A stretch of DNA of 64,000 nt from Viridibacillus soli (GTDB lineage Bacteria > Bacillota > Bacilli > Bacillales_A > Planococcaceae). The stretch covers positions 248,001 through 312,000 of the forward strand of contig NZ_JAEOAH010000001.1 of NCBI RefSeq assembly GCF_016612995.1, in the 5' to 3' direction. The notes under the pieces were generated by a model. The model made no database searches and was not told the origin of the DNA. It saw only the letters and a program-made list of their open reading frames with translations. The position numbers and the translations under genes were made by a program. The first letter of the stretch is position 1; every line of letters begins with the position of its first letter. This document shows, in pieces, positions 1 to 8,972 of this stretch.

Positions 1-2027
1 TAAGTGCTGAACTTTTTAACATTAATATAATACGTTTTACCTTTATAAGATACCGTTAGCCAGTAATCATTGTACTTCTCTAGCAAGTTGAATGTTTCGC
101 CTTTTGCAATAGTTGCTGAAACACTTTCTGTACTGCCTTTTTTGCTATATAAATTCAAATCACTATTTGCAATTGCTACCGTTCCATTTGGGAACACATC
201 TTTAAGATCAGGATAATTTGGTTCAGAAGGAACATCTGTATTAGGTATTTTTGAAACTGCTCCTTCTTTATCATATGCAAGTATCGCGTTCATGTGATTA
301 GCGATTGCATTCCCCCAATTAGAATCACTTGCATAATAGAAATTCATACCTTTACTTAAGGTATCAATACGAACGCCATTAATGTCTTTAACAGTATATC
401 CTAAATAGGCACCATCATTATATTTCCAATTTAGAGGATTTAAATAGGTCGCTTTAATCGATTGAGCAATAAACTCCAAATTGTTGCCGATGGAATCAAA
501 CTTAACAGCACCTATGAATGGGGTAATATCATACGCTCCAAAGCCAAATACGTTATTCCTTGCAACTGAAATGTCGGAAGTTCCAAATCCACTCTCATGA
601 ATTGCATGCGCTGCTAAATATAAGGCGTTTACTCCATACTTATTGGCAGCCTTAATAATCGTTTGTCCTTGTCCTACTAAAACGTTTGTTTTTCCAACAG
701 TCTTGCTAGCAACATACTTATCGATTTGATCTGCTGTTACAGATGAATTGGTACGAAGATCCATAAATAGATAGCTATTCTGATTGGATCCTAGACTGGC
801 GATTCTTGACTTCGTTGTTTCATCTATTAAATACGAACCTGATACAAAGCCTGTAATACCTTCGTGGCTCACTTGATACCAACCATTTTTTGCTTTATAC
901 GTTGTTTTCAACTTCGTATTTGCAGGAATCACCTTTAACAAATCCGATGATGTAGAATTTGATTGATGTAGTTGCAAATCATCAATGTTATAAATGGTTT
1001 TCTGACTAATTGATGAACCACTTGGTAATGTAGGGGTACTGTTGTCTGTATCATCAGCTGTCGTATCGGCACTTGCCGTATAGACACTAAATTTAGTACT
1101 GTCTATATAACCCGTTTTACCTTTGTAAGATACTTTATACCAATTACCAATTCGATCAGTCGATGTCAATTTTGCACCTTTAGGAATGCTAGTTAGTTTA
1201 GTATGTGAGACTCCTGCTCCTGCATATAAAGATGTTGCTGAATTAGCTTTATATTCCGTACTCGTCACTTGAGTAGGTGTTACTTTACTAACTACAGTAG
1301 ATTGCACAAAATAAGTCTTGTCTTTATAGGATACACGATACCAAGTCTCTCCCTTACTATTTACAACTGATTGCGTTGACGTGAAGGTATTATTTGCTGG
1401 AATTGAGTATACTTGTGCTTTCTTGGTGCTAGGTGTTATACGAAGTGAAGCTGTTTTCTCTGTTAGGTAATTAGTGGTTGCAGTCTTTTTATAGGCATCA
1501 TACTCTTTAACATATGAACTGCTTACCCAACCAGTTTTACCCCCGTATGTCACTTTATACCATACACCAGATTTCGCGGTGGCTTTCACCGTCTTTCCCT
1601 TTGGAATCGATAATAGAGTTCTCCCTTTTGTTGAGCTGCTAGACCGTAGATTAACCTTCGCTATTGTTTGATAATTTGTTGCAGTGAAAGTAGAAACTGC
1701 CATCGTCTTAGTTGTCACTTTAATATAGCTGGTAGTAACATAACCAGTTTTCGTGCCATATTTCACTTTGTACCAACTGCCGGTTTTAGAGATGTATGAA
1801 ACAGATTTTCCTTTTGGTATTGTTAAGAGAATTTCCCCTTTTGTTGAGGCTTTAGATCGTAAACTAAGCTTTGCAGTTGCTGTATATGTTTTTACGGTAG
1901 CTGCTTCAACTTTTTTTGGTGATATAGTTGTTTCAAACGGAATCACACTTGATGCTAAAAGAATTCCTACTGATACAAATGCACAATTTGTTAGATATAT
2001 GAATGTTTTTTTGTTATATATACTCAT
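1..2027 (-). CDS. Secreted N-acetylglucosaminidase with bacterial SH3 repeats (partial, 3' end outside window)
   Basis: Peptidoglycan hydrolase of the glucosaminidase (GH73/LytD-like) type, expected to act in the cell wall. Reading the minus strand from the ATG at 2027, preceded by GGAGGCG, gives an open frame of 675 codons that runs off the window. It begins with a signal peptide (about residues 1-43, ending near VEAA), then five SH3-like repeats of about 60 residues with the pattern LRS..STKG..L.SIPKGK..WYKV.Y..KTGYV. A glucosaminidase domain follows, with the catalytic Glu in HESGFG (near 580-605), GYTVKDINGVRIDTL and NAIANHMN. A sixth SH3-like repeat starts before the window edge. SH3 repeats usually bind peptidoglycan. 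Activity and family are inferred from motifs; the C-terminus is unseen. Confidence 0.88.
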   Translation of the reverse strand, partial: MSIYNKKTFIYLTNCAFVSVGILLASSVIPFETTISPKKVEAATVKTYTATAKLSLRSKASTKGEILLTIPKGKSVSYISKTGSWYKVKYGTKTGYVTTSYIKVTTKTMAVSTFTATNYQTIAKVNLRSSSSTKGRTLLSIPKGKTVKATAKSGVWYKVTYGGKTGWVSSSYVKEYDAYKKTATTNYLTEKTASLRITPSTKKAQVYSIPANNTFTSTQSVVNSKGETWYRVSYKDKTYFVQSTVVSKVTPTQVTSTEYKANSATSLYAGAGVSHTKLTSIPKGAKLTSTDRIGNWYKVSYKGKTGYIDSTKFSVYTASADTTADDTDNSTPTLPSGSSISQKTIYNIDDLQLHQSNSTSSDLLKVIPANTKLKTTYKAKNGWYQVSHEGITGFVSGSYLIDETTKSRIASLGSNQNSYLFMDLRTNSSVTADQIDKYVASKTVGKTNVLVGQGQTIIKAANKYGVNALYLAAHAIHESGFGTSDISVARNNVFGFGAYDITPFIGAVKFDSIGNNLEFIAQSIKATYLNPLNWKYNDGAYLGYTVKDINGVRIDTLSKGMNFYYASDSNWGNAIANHMNAILAYDKEGAVSKIPNTDVPSEPNYPDLKDVFPNGTVAIANSDLNLYSKKGSTESVSATIAKGETFNLLEKYNDYWLTVSYKGKTYYINVKKFST

Positions 2028-2400
2028 TTTGAACGCCTCCCATATTTTCGAATAATTAATTCATCAAAAACAAATGGTTACCTAGTTTTTTCTAAATTAA
2101 TAATATTTTACCTCAATTACTATTAAAATGGAATCATTATGTATAGACTATTTCACAAGTCTTTTATTCATATTTTTTGTATAGGTAAACTCTTTCATTT
2201 TGTTAAGACTTAATAATTTCTTCATTAGAAAAAATCATTATCTATAATGCTCCTTGTTTCATCATATCTTTAACGCAGTAATACAGTTAGCTAGTGCTTC
2301 AACATTTTTATATTCGATATCTAAAATAAAAAAAGGCAATTAAACCACGTTATGGCCCAATTACCTTTTAAGTAAATATCTACTTTGAAATTTAGCTTTT
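2028..2400. other. Intergenic region with one terminator
   Basis: AT-rich spacer between the glucosaminidase gene and the small membrane-peptide ORF. Apart from the hairpin at 2324-2368 I see no gene. It must hold the glucosaminidase promoter, but I cannot place it with confidence. Confidence 0.6.
2324..2368 (-). terminator. Likely Rho-independent terminator
   Basis: Arms AAGGCAATT (2333-2341) and AATTACCTT (2359-2367) pair with one mismatch around an inner CCA/TGG stem. On the minus strand the hairpin is followed by a T-rich run. It would end the transcript that carries mutS2, yshE and the 26-residue ORF. Confidence 0.6.
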
Positions 2401-2481
2401 TTAATTCATCATTAAATAAACAATTCCTACTAAAACAAACATAATACATACGCCGATTAGTATTTTCGATAAAGTTTCCAT
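2401..2481 (-). CDS. Tiny single-span membrane peptide (26 aa)
   Basis: An ORF of 26 codons starts at the ATG at 2481 and ends with TAA at 2401-2403. It has a strong Shine-Dalgarno sequence (AGGAGAG) six bases upstream, lying across the end of the preceding yshE frame, and only 10 bases separate the two genes. The product has a short polar head (METLSK) and then one continuous hydrophobic segment of about 18 residues (ILIGVCIMFVLVGIVYLM) with a short Met-Asn tail, so it looks like a small membrane protein. The last gene of the mutS2-yshE transcript is the natural reading. Function is unknown. The good ribosome-binding site and membrane-segment composition argue against chance, but conservation is untested. 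Confidence 0.55.
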   Translation of the reverse strand: METLSKILIGVCIMFVLVGIVYLMMN

Positions 2482-2491
2482 ATACTCTCTC

Positions 2492-2905
2492 CTAAGAAAT
2501 ACTCGCACCGATAACAAAGGACAGACCTACCGAAATCGTAAATGAGATAAATCCAACTGACCGATTATCCTTCTCAATTTCATCGTCCACCTTAAATCTC
2601 GGTGTCATAAATTCAAATAAAACATAGGCAAAAATTAGCAAAGTAAATCCGAATACGCCCCAGCCAATCATCTCTATAAGCGAATTATGGCGTTCAATAG
2701 AATAACGAAAAATATTACATACCCCTAATATTTTCCCACCAGTTGCAAGCGCAACCGCTACATTGCCATTTTTTATTTCCACCCAATTTTTGTATTTCGT
2801 CACAATTTCAAAAATCACCATTGAAAGAACTAAGCATAGAACAACTACACTAAAGTAACCAGCCGTCTCGACAACAGGATATTGCCAAAATCCATTTAGT
2901 AACAT
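2492..2905 (-). CDS. yshE: DUF350 family membrane protein YshE
   Basis: A 137-residue integral membrane protein with four hydrophobic segments and the layout of the DUF350 family. It sits directly downstream of mutS2, as yshE does in Bacillus subtilis, and that synteny drives the name. I chose the ATG at 2905 (MLLNGFWQYP) because AAGGGG lies eight bases upstream; an in-frame GTG seven codons earlier lies ahead of that SD. A charged cytoplasmic loop (FMTPRFKVDDEIEKDNRSVG) separates segments 3 and 4. No enzymatic role is known for the family. It is probably cotranscribed with mutS2, which ends or starts 57 bases away, and followed by a 26-residue membrane peptide. Confidence 0.8.
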   Translation of the reverse strand: MLLNGFWQYPVVETAGYFSVVVLCLVLSMVIFEIVTKYKNWVEIKNGNVAVALATGGKILGVCNIFRYSIERHNSLIEMIGWGVFGFTLLIFAYVLFEFMTPRFKVDDEIEKDNRSVGFISFTISVGLSFVIGASIS

Positions 2906-2962
2906 AAATATCCCCTTTTCAATCACAATTTTTTTTTCTAATTTTGATTACTAGAAAAGGTT

Positions 2963-5326
2963 TTATTTTAGTTCGGCTATTGTGACACCGTAGCCGCCTT
3001 CTCCTGCTTCACCAAAACGATAGGATTTTACGCGTGAATGTTTTTTTAGCAAAGCTTGAATCCCTTGGCGCAACGCCCCGGTTCCTTTACCATGTATAAT
3101 CGAAACACGGTGATAGTTTGATAATAACGCATCATCGATATATTTTTCCGTACGTGCAATAGCGTCTTCAAAACGTTCTCCTCGAAGATCTAATTCTAGT
3201 TTAACATTAGAATCTCGATTTCTAACACTCGAAACATTAACTGTCTCTTTTTCTTTCTCAGCTTTCACATATTCTAAGTCTGATTCAGCTAACTTCATCT
3301 TCAGTATACCTATTTGTACGACCCATTCAGATTTTGATACTTTTTCAAGTAACACACCTTTTTGACCGTAACTCAACGCTTTTACTTCGTCACCCTTTTT
3401 CAATTCTTGGGTACGCATTTTTAATTGTTGTTGCTTTTTCAGTACACGATTCTCTGGTGCCGCTTTTTCTAAACGCTTACGGGCATCAATAATTTCATGT
3501 TCTTTAACAATTGTATGTGCATTTAAACGCATTTTGTGAAGCTCTGTAATGACTTCTTCTGCTTCTTTTTTCGCTTCATCAACGATTTTACGTGCTTTAT
3601 CTTTCGCTTTTTGCTCTAATGCTTCTTTTTTATCGTCATACGCTTTTACTTTTTCATCTAGTTCCATCTGGAGTACTTCTGCTTGCTGGCGTAATTCTTT
3701 TGAACGTTCGGCATCTTCCTCTGATTGACGGCGGCTTTCCTCTAGAGACGCAATCATCGATTCGACTTCATGACGGTCTGTTCCTGTGAATGTTTTTGCA
3801 CGATCTATAATCGCATCTGGTAAGCCAAGACGTGTTGAAATTTCAAATGCATTACTGCGTCCCGGAACACCGATTAGTAAACGATAAGTTGGGCTTAATG
3901 TTTCTACATCAAATTCCACACTAGCATTCGCAACACCTGGACGGTTATAGCCATATGCTTTCAATTCTGGATAGTGAGTTGTTGCCATAACACGAGCTCC
4001 GCGACCATGTACTTCATCTAAAATCGAGATGGCAAGTGCCGCCCCTTCTTGCGGGTCAGTCCCTGCTCCAAGTTCATCAAAAAGAATCAGTGAACGGTCA
4101 TTGAATTGATTTAAAATATCCACAATATTGACCATATGTGAAGAGAATGTACTTAAGCTTTGCTCAATCGATTGTTCATCCCCGATATCAGCAAATAACT
4201 GATCAAATACGGCAAGATGTGAACCGTCAAGCGCTGGCACTGGAATACCAGACTGCGCCATTATTGTACAAAGACCAACTGTTTTTAACGTAACCGTTTT
4301 ACCACCCGTGTTAGGTCCTGTAATAACGATTGAAGTAATATCTTTTCCGAATTCAATATCATTAGCTACTGCGACGTCCATTGGTAATAACGGATGGCGG
4401 GCTTTACCTAATTTAATATAACCATTGTCATTCATAATTGGTTTTGAGCATTTATTAGCTTGTCCGTATTTTGCTTTAGCCAAAATAACGTCAATTTCAC
4501 CAAGTAATTGCACAGAGATGAAAATTTCATGTGCAACCTCTTGTACTTTTGCAGAAAGCATTAATAAAATGCGCTCAATTTCAACTTGTTCCTTCGATTT
4601 CAGACGATGGATTTCATTATTTGCTTGAACTACAGCATCTGGTTCAATATACAGCGTTTGACCAGATGAAGATTGGTCATGAACGACGCCACCGTAATGA
4701 CTACGGTATTCCGATTTAACAGGAATAACAAAACGGTCATTACGAATCGTTACAATTGCATCCGACAACATTTTCGTCGCATTTGTACCGCGTGTTAAGC
4801 TCGCTAATTTTTCACGAACACGGCCTTCTTGCGCTCGTAATTGCTGACGAATTGAACGTAGCTCAGAACTAGCTGAATCCAAAATACCACCATTATCATC
4901 AACACATGCATTAATTTCATGCTGTAAGCCTGTTAATGTCGGGAATTCTTCTTTCTTCTGGATAAAATAAGGGATTTTAATATCCTCTTCCGTTTCAATA
5001 CCTTCAATAAATTGACGAAGAATACGGCTAGCACGGATTGTACTTGAAATCTCCATCAATTCAACAGGGCTTAGCATACCACCAATTTGCGCACGTCTTG
5101 CATGTGGGCGTACATCGAAAATACCACCCATTGGCACGTTTCCTTTAACGCGTAAAATAGCTAAACCTTCATCCATTTCATCTAAAAGCTGCGTTACTTT
5201 TACAAGATCTGTTTCAGGAACAAGCTTGTCTATGACTGCTTTTCCTAAAGAGCATGTACAATATGCTGCTACTTGAGCACGTACTTTATCAAATTCTAGT
5301 GTTTTCAACGCGCGTTCTGCGATCAT
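2963..5326 (-). CDS. mutS2: MutS2 ATPase/endonuclease (mismatch-repair paralogue, ribosome-rescue factor)
   Basis: A 787-residue MutS2. The MutS core (lever/clamp helices) is followed by an ABC-type ATPase with Walker A GPNTGGKT near residue 335, the DELGAGTDPQEGA Walker B/signature region and a TTHYPELK switch. A long charged coiled coil (about 515-640) leads to a C-terminal Smr endonuclease domain (LDLRGERFEDA, HGKGTGALRQG). The family suppresses homologous recombination, and in Bacillus subtilis it binds collided ribosomes and splits them; MutS2 does not replace MutS in mismatch repair. The GTG at 5335 lies inside the GGAGGTG Shine-Dalgarno sequence, so I chose the ATG at 5326. It follows polX with a 16-base gap in the conserved yshA-yshE cluster. 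Length is normal and no motif is missing. Confidence 0.95.
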   Translation of the reverse strand: MIAERALKTLEFDKVRAQVAAYCTCSLGKAVIDKLVPETDLVKVTQLLDEMDEGLAILRVKGNVPMGGIFDVRPHARRAQIGGMLSPVELMEISSTIRASRILRQFIEGIETEEDIKIPYFIQKKEEFPTLTGLQHEINACVDDNGGILDSASSELRSIRQQLRAQEGRVREKLASLTRGTNATKMLSDAIVTIRNDRFVIPVKSEYRSHYGGVVHDQSSSGQTLYIEPDAVVQANNEIHRLKSKEQVEIERILLMLSAKVQEVAHEIFISVQLLGEIDVILAKAKYGQANKCSKPIMNDNGYIKLGKARHPLLPMDVAVANDIEFGKDITSIVITGPNTGGKTVTLKTVGLCTIMAQSGIPVPALDGSHLAVFDQLFADIGDEQSIEQSLSTFSSHMVNIVDILNQFNDRSLILFDELGAGTDPQEGAALAISILDEVHGRGARVMATTHYPELKAYGYNRPGVANASVEFDVETLSPTYRLLIGVPGRSNAFEISTRLGLPDAIIDRAKTFTGTDRHEVESMIASLEESRRQSEEDAERSKELRQQAEVLQMELDEKVKAYDDKKEALEQKAKDKARKIVDEAKKEAEEVITELHKMRLNAHTIVKEHEIIDARKRLEKAAPENRVLKKQQQLKMRTQELKKGDEVKALSYGQKGVLLEKVSKSEWVVQIGILKMKLAESDLEYVKAEKEKETVNVSSVRNRDSNVKLELDLRGERFEDAIARTEKYIDDALLSNYHRVSIIHGKGTGALRQGIQALLKKHSRVKSYRFGEAGEGGYGVTIAELK

Positions 5327-5342
5327 CCAAAACACCTCCCAT

Positions 5343-7049
5343 TCATTTCTTCTGTATAAAGCGGATAAATTCTTCTAATGTCCATGTATTCACGATGTTG
5401 CTTTTCTTTAACCAAGCTTTTTGCGCGTATTTCGTACCAACTTCCATAAAACGCAGCTGGTCAATGGCATGGGCATCTGTGTTAATAGCAATTGGTACTC
5501 CTGCAGCGGAGGCCATTTCTAAATGCTCTTCACATAAATCAAGACGATATGGATTTGCATTCAACTCTAAAATTTTACCATATTCTTTCGCCCATTCAAT
5601 CAATTGTGGTACATCTGGATTATAACCTTCGCGATCACCAATAATACGGCCCGTTGGATGAGCAATCATATGGACATATGGATTTTGCAGGGCATTATGT
5701 AATCTTGCCATAATTTTCTCCTGAGGCTGTGAAAAGCTAGAGTGAATCGATGCAATGACAAAATCTAACCCCTTTAGTACTTCATCTTCAAAATCAAGTG
5801 AGCCATCGGGTAAGATATCCATCTCTGACCCTGCAAGTAAACGGAAATCTGGATGTTTTTCGTTGAATGCCCAAATTTCTTTCCGCTGTTCTACTAAACG
5901 TTCAGGTGTTAAACCATTTGCTACTTTCAAATATTGCGAGTGATCTGTAATGACAGCATATTCATAGCCTTTTGCAATGAGTGCCTCGCCCATCTCATGT
6001 ACAGCGTAAGCGCCATCAGACCATGTTGTATGCAGATGCAAATCAGAACGAATATCTTCTAATTGAACGAGTTCTTTAATTTCATCTATGCGGTCGAATT
6101 CTTTATTACCAACACGTATGCTTGGCGGGATAAAAGGTAAGTCAAAATGAGCAAAAAAGTCAGTTTCAGATGTAAATGTTGTAACCGTTCCATCTGCTTG
6201 TTCTACACCATATTCACTAATTTTCTTTCCTAAGTCCTTTGCCAACTGGCGCATTCTTACATTATGTTCCTTTGAACCTGTAAAGTGATGAAGTGCTGTG
6301 GCATATTCATCTTGTGACACGAGACGGAAATCGACGCTAAATGGTTCTGCCGCATCTAATGTTACTGAAATTTTCGTATCCCCTGCAGCAATGGTTTCAG
6401 AGATGACAAGCTCGCTTAAAAGCTGCTCCTTCACTGCCCCGCGGTTTGCTGTTGCAATGATGAAATCGACATCCTTACTCGATTCCTTCACACGTCGGAA
6501 ACTACCTGCAACTGAAAACTGCTGCACTTCAGCGATTCCACTTAGTATATTCTCGATTTCTTGCACAACCGTATCCAATTGCCAAATAGGCAGTCGTTCT
6601 GAGCGTGAGCCAAATGCTTCAAGCTCTTTTAAAATTTTCTCTTCTGTCTTCTTGCCAAATCCCGCTAGCTGTGACACTTTACCTTCTTCACAAGCTGCTT
6701 TTAAGGCTTCCGCAGAATCGACCCCAAGCTCTTGATATAACTTTGCAATTTTCTTACCACCTAAACCTGGTAACTTCAATAAGGGCGGTAATCCTTTTGG
6801 TACTTGCTCTTCAAGCTCTTTTAATACAGAGGATTCGCCTGTTTCTAGTAAATCTTCTATAACAGCTGCTGTTCCTTTACCAATGCCTTTAATGGCTGTA
6901 ATATCATCAATTTCACTTAAGCTTCTCGTATCTGCCTCTAATGCTGCTGCGGCTTTACGGAATGCCGAAATTTTAAAAGGGTTAACACCTTGCAGTTCTA
7001 AATACAAGGCTATTTTTTCAAATGTACGAATGATAGTTTTCTTATTCAA
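5343..7049 (-). CDS. polX: DNA polymerase/3'-5' exonuclease PolX
   Basis: A 568-residue family X DNA polymerase that fills short gaps in base-excision repair. The N-terminal 8-kDa part has helix-hairpin-helix elements (IKGIGKGT, LPGLGGKK, LAGFGKKT). The palm has the metal-binding triad D193/D195 (KDVDFII) and D240 (SVDFRL). The C-terminal PHP domain starts at DLHLHTTWSDG (about 336) and ends near NTDAHAIDQL; in the B. subtilis protein this domain carries the Mn-dependent 3'-5' exonuclease and AP-endonuclease activities. The start is TTG at 7049, with AAAGGAGG about eight bases upstream. It lies between cvpA and mutS2 as in B. subtilis, although a terminator-like palindrome separates it from cvpA. 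Confidence 0.95.
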   Translation of the reverse strand: MNKKTIIRTFEKIALYLELQGVNPFKISAFRKAAAALEADTRSLSEIDDITAIKGIGKGTAAVIEDLLETGESSVLKELEEQVPKGLPPLLKLPGLGGKKIAKLYQELGVDSAEALKAACEEGKVSQLAGFGKKTEEKILKELEAFGSRSERLPIWQLDTVVQEIENILSGIAEVQQFSVAGSFRRVKESSKDVDFIIATANRGAVKEQLLSELVISETIAAGDTKISVTLDAAEPFSVDFRLVSQDEYATALHHFTGSKEHNVRMRQLAKDLGKKISEYGVEQADGTVTTFTSETDFFAHFDLPFIPPSIRVGNKEFDRIDEIKELVQLEDIRSDLHLHTTWSDGAYAVHEMGEALIAKGYEYAVITDHSQYLKVANGLTPERLVEQRKEIWAFNEKHPDFRLLAGSEMDILPDGSLDFEDEVLKGLDFVIASIHSSFSQPQEKIMARLHNALQNPYVHMIAHPTGRIIGDREGYNPDVPQLIEWAKEYGKILELNANPYRLDLCEEHLEMASAAGVPIAINTDAHAIDQLRFMEVGTKYAQKAWLKKSNIVNTWTLEEFIRFIQKK

Positions 7050-7069
7050 AAAATGACCTCCTTTTTCGT

Positions 7070-7098
7070 GAAAAAACTGCTCTCAGCTGAGAGCAGTT
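7070..7098 (-). terminator. Intrinsic terminator between cvpA and polX
   Basis: A perfect 24-bp palindrome at 7075-7098 (arms AACTGCTCTC and GAGAGCAGTT, loop AGCT) overlaps the cvpA stop codon. On the minus strand six Ts follow it directly. It should stop or attenuate transcription from zapA-cvpA into polX-mutS2. Confidence 0.8.
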
Positions 7099-7636
7099 AC
7101 TTCATATATACAAACCACATTTTTTGGAATACGTTCGAAATAATCGGCGTATATTCAAGCATTAATTTCGTTAATATTGAGCTATCTACATATTTTTGAA
7201 TACTATCTAGTGGTAATAAAGCTAAAATATATAATAAAATAAATACTAATATATAAGCTTCTATAAATCCTAAAATCCCACCGAAGAAACGGTTGAATGG
7301 ACCTATAATCGGCACATATTTCAGGAAGTCAAATATTGACGCGACAATTTGCATCGCAAATTTCACAACAAAGAAAATAAGTGCAAACGCTAGTAGCTGA
7401 TAAAAAGTTTGACTAAGGTCCAATTGTTCCATTGCAAATGTTAACGTTGTATTGCTGTCCACTGCTGGAAATGGAATCCATAGCACAAATTTCTCAGCTA
7501 AAGGTTTATAATAAATATAAGCGACGATCATCGCGATTAAAAATCCAATGATATGTATCAACTGGACGACTAAACCTCTTCTTCCTCCAGTGATGATGCC
7601 GGCGATTAATAAAATAATTATGAGTATATCGATCAT
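7097..7636 (-). CDS. cvpA: CvpA family membrane protein (YshB)
   Basis: A 179-residue CvpA/colicin V production family protein with four membrane segments: residues about 2-20 and 27-46, a long loop, then about 78-98 and 112-140. The N-terminal MIDILIIILLIAGIITGGRRG matches the family opening, where a Gly-rich turn follows segment 1. The family's biochemical role is not settled; related proteins contribute to envelope integrity. It sits five bases from zapA, as yshB does in Bacillus subtilis, and is cotranscribed with it. An intrinsic terminator overlaps its stop codon. Confidence 0.88.
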   Translation of the reverse strand: MIDILIIILLIAGIITGGRRGLVVQLIHIIGFLIAMIVAYIYYKPLAEKFVLWIPFPAVDSNTTLTFAMEQLDLSQTFYQLLAFALIFFVVKFAMQIVASIFDFLKYVPIIGPFNRFFGGILGFIEAYILVFILLYILALLPLDSIQKYVDSSILTKLMLEYTPIISNVFQKMWFVYMK

Positions 7637-7641
7637 TTACT

Positions 7642-7902
7642 TCAATCCTTTAGTTTTTTCAGTTCTTCTTCCAACAATTCAAGTTGCTCTTTTAATTTCA
7701 ATCGGTCATTTACTGCATTTAATGCTGTTAGGACGGCCAGCTTAGCGCTGTCAAGGCTCGGGTTTGCCTGTTTAATCTCACGCATAGTATCGTCAACTGT
7801 CGAAGCGACTAAGCGCATATGTGTTGTTGACTCTGTTCCAACCATAGTATATGTTTGACCATATATATCAACTGAAATTCGATTTTTTTGTTGCTCTGAC
7901 AC
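7642..7902 (-). CDS. zapA: Cell division protein ZapA
   Basis: An 86-residue ZapA, a small coiled-coil protein that binds FtsZ and promotes bundling of its filaments in the Z ring. The core [16 protein letters not shown], then [17 protein letters not shown] and [16 protein letters not shown], closely follows Bacillus ZapA, and the last 25 residues form the coiled coil. I chose the GTG at 7902 (VSEQQKN), which has AAGGAGGGGG nine bases upstream; an in-frame ATG 12 codons earlier has no such site and would add residues absent from the family. First gene of the zapA-cvpA transcript and divergent from rnhC, the arrangement seen in B. subtilis. Confidence 0.92.
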   Translation of the reverse strand: MSEQQKNRISVDIYGQTYTMVGTESTTHMRLVASTVDDTMREIKQANPSLDSAKLAVLTALNAVNDRLKLKEQLELLEEELKKLKD

Positions 7903-7933
7903 AGCTGCCCCCTCCTTAAAAATCCTAATTCTA

Positions 7934-7963
7934 ATCATACCATGAAACGCTTTATGATGTGAA
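7934..7963 (-). promoter_or_regulatory. Candidate sigma-A promoter of zapA-cvpA
   Basis: On the minus strand TTCACA (7958-7963) and TATGAT (7934-7939) are separated by 18 bases and lie about 30 bases upstream of the zapA GTG. Confidence 0.5.
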
Positions 7964-7988
7964 TATCGAGAGTAGAAAGGACTATTAA

Positions 7989-8921
7989 ATGTCTAATATT
8001 GTCATTATACTAACAACTGAAAAGCAAGCAGAACTTGCTTCTTATTATGCCTCATCTAGAGTAGAACGCAATGCGCCAGGAGTCATATTTGCAGCTAAGC
8101 TAAGCGATACTTCTATCACTTCTTATAAATCTGGCAAAGCTATGTTCCAAGGAAATGGCGCAGAACGAGAGTCTAGTAAATGGGGTAAACCAAATGCGGC
8201 TACTACTAAAACGACGTCATCAAAGGGTGATAAGTTGCCCCCAAACTTCGAACAGCTTTCTGTTATGGGCTCTGATGAAACAGGAACGGGTGATTATTTT
8301 GGCCCGGTAACTGTTGCAGCTGTCTACGTGCCAGCTGATAAAATCGCTCTCGTTCGTGAACTCGGTGTCAAAGATTCGAAAATGCTAACGGATGACTTTA
8401 TGCGTCAAATTGCACCTGACCTAATGCAAGCACTGCCTCATAGCATTCTAACCGTACGTAACGAAAAATATAACACCATCCAAGCAAGAGGTTGGTCTCA
8501 AGGGAAAATTAAAGCGCTCATGCACAACCAAGCACTCCATAACGTACTTGGAAAGATTGCCCCAGAAAAGCCAGCGCATGTCCTAATCGACCAATTCGCT
8601 GAACGTGGCATTTACTATAACCATCTTAAAAATGAAAAGACGATCGTCAAAGAAAATGTATTATTTGCTACAAAAGCAGAACAATTACATGTCTCTGTAG
8701 CGGCTGCTTCCATTTTAGCACGATATGCCTTCTTAAAAGAAATGGACCGCCTTGGCGATCTAATAGGCTTTGACTTACAAAAAGGGGCTAGTAAGAAAGT
8801 CGATGAGATGGCTGCTCGCATCTTATTATCAAAAGGTGAGGCGACATTAAAATCGATGACGAAATGGCATTTTGCAAATACCCAAAAAGCACAAGCAATT
8901 GCTGCAAAAAAACGTTCATAA
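7989..8921 (+). CDS. rnhC: Ribonuclease HIII
   Basis: A 310-residue RNase HIII, which cuts the RNA strand of RNA-DNA hybrids and is common in Bacillales. An N-terminal TBP-like substrate-binding domain (about 1-80) is followed by the type 2 RNase H fold with [14 protein letters not shown], where D96 and E97 are metal ligands. Further family blocks are [18 protein letters not shown] and [12 protein letters not shown]. It is divergent from zapA, as in Bacillus subtilis, and has its own terminator. The start ATG at 7989 has AGAAAGGA upstream. Length is normal. Confidence 0.95.
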   Translation: MSNIVIILTTEKQAELASYYASSRVERNAPGVIFAAKLSDTSITSYKSGKAMFQGNGAERESSKWGKPNAATTKTTSSKGDKLPPNFEQLSVMGSDETGTGDYFGPVTVAAVYVPADKIALVRELGVKDSKMLTDDFMRQIAPDLMQALPHSILTVRNEKYNTIQARGWSQGKIKALMHNQALHNVLGKIAPEKPAHVLIDQFAERGIYYNHLKNEKTIVKENVLFATKAEQLHVSVAAASILARYAFLKEMDRLGDLIGFDLQKGASKKVDEMAARILLSKGEATLKSMTKWHFANTQKAQAIAAKKRS

Positions 8922-8926
8922 AAAAG

Positions 8927-8972
8927 AAGCTATTCCTCTCGTTTAATAATGAGTAGGAATAGCTTTTTCTTT
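8927..8972. terminator. Bidirectional terminator between rnhC and the ABC permease
   Basis: Arms AAGCTATTCCT (8927-8937) and AGGAATAGCTT (8955-8965) with TTTTTCTTT after them on the plus strand and an A-run before them. It serves two converging genes. Confidence 0.85.
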
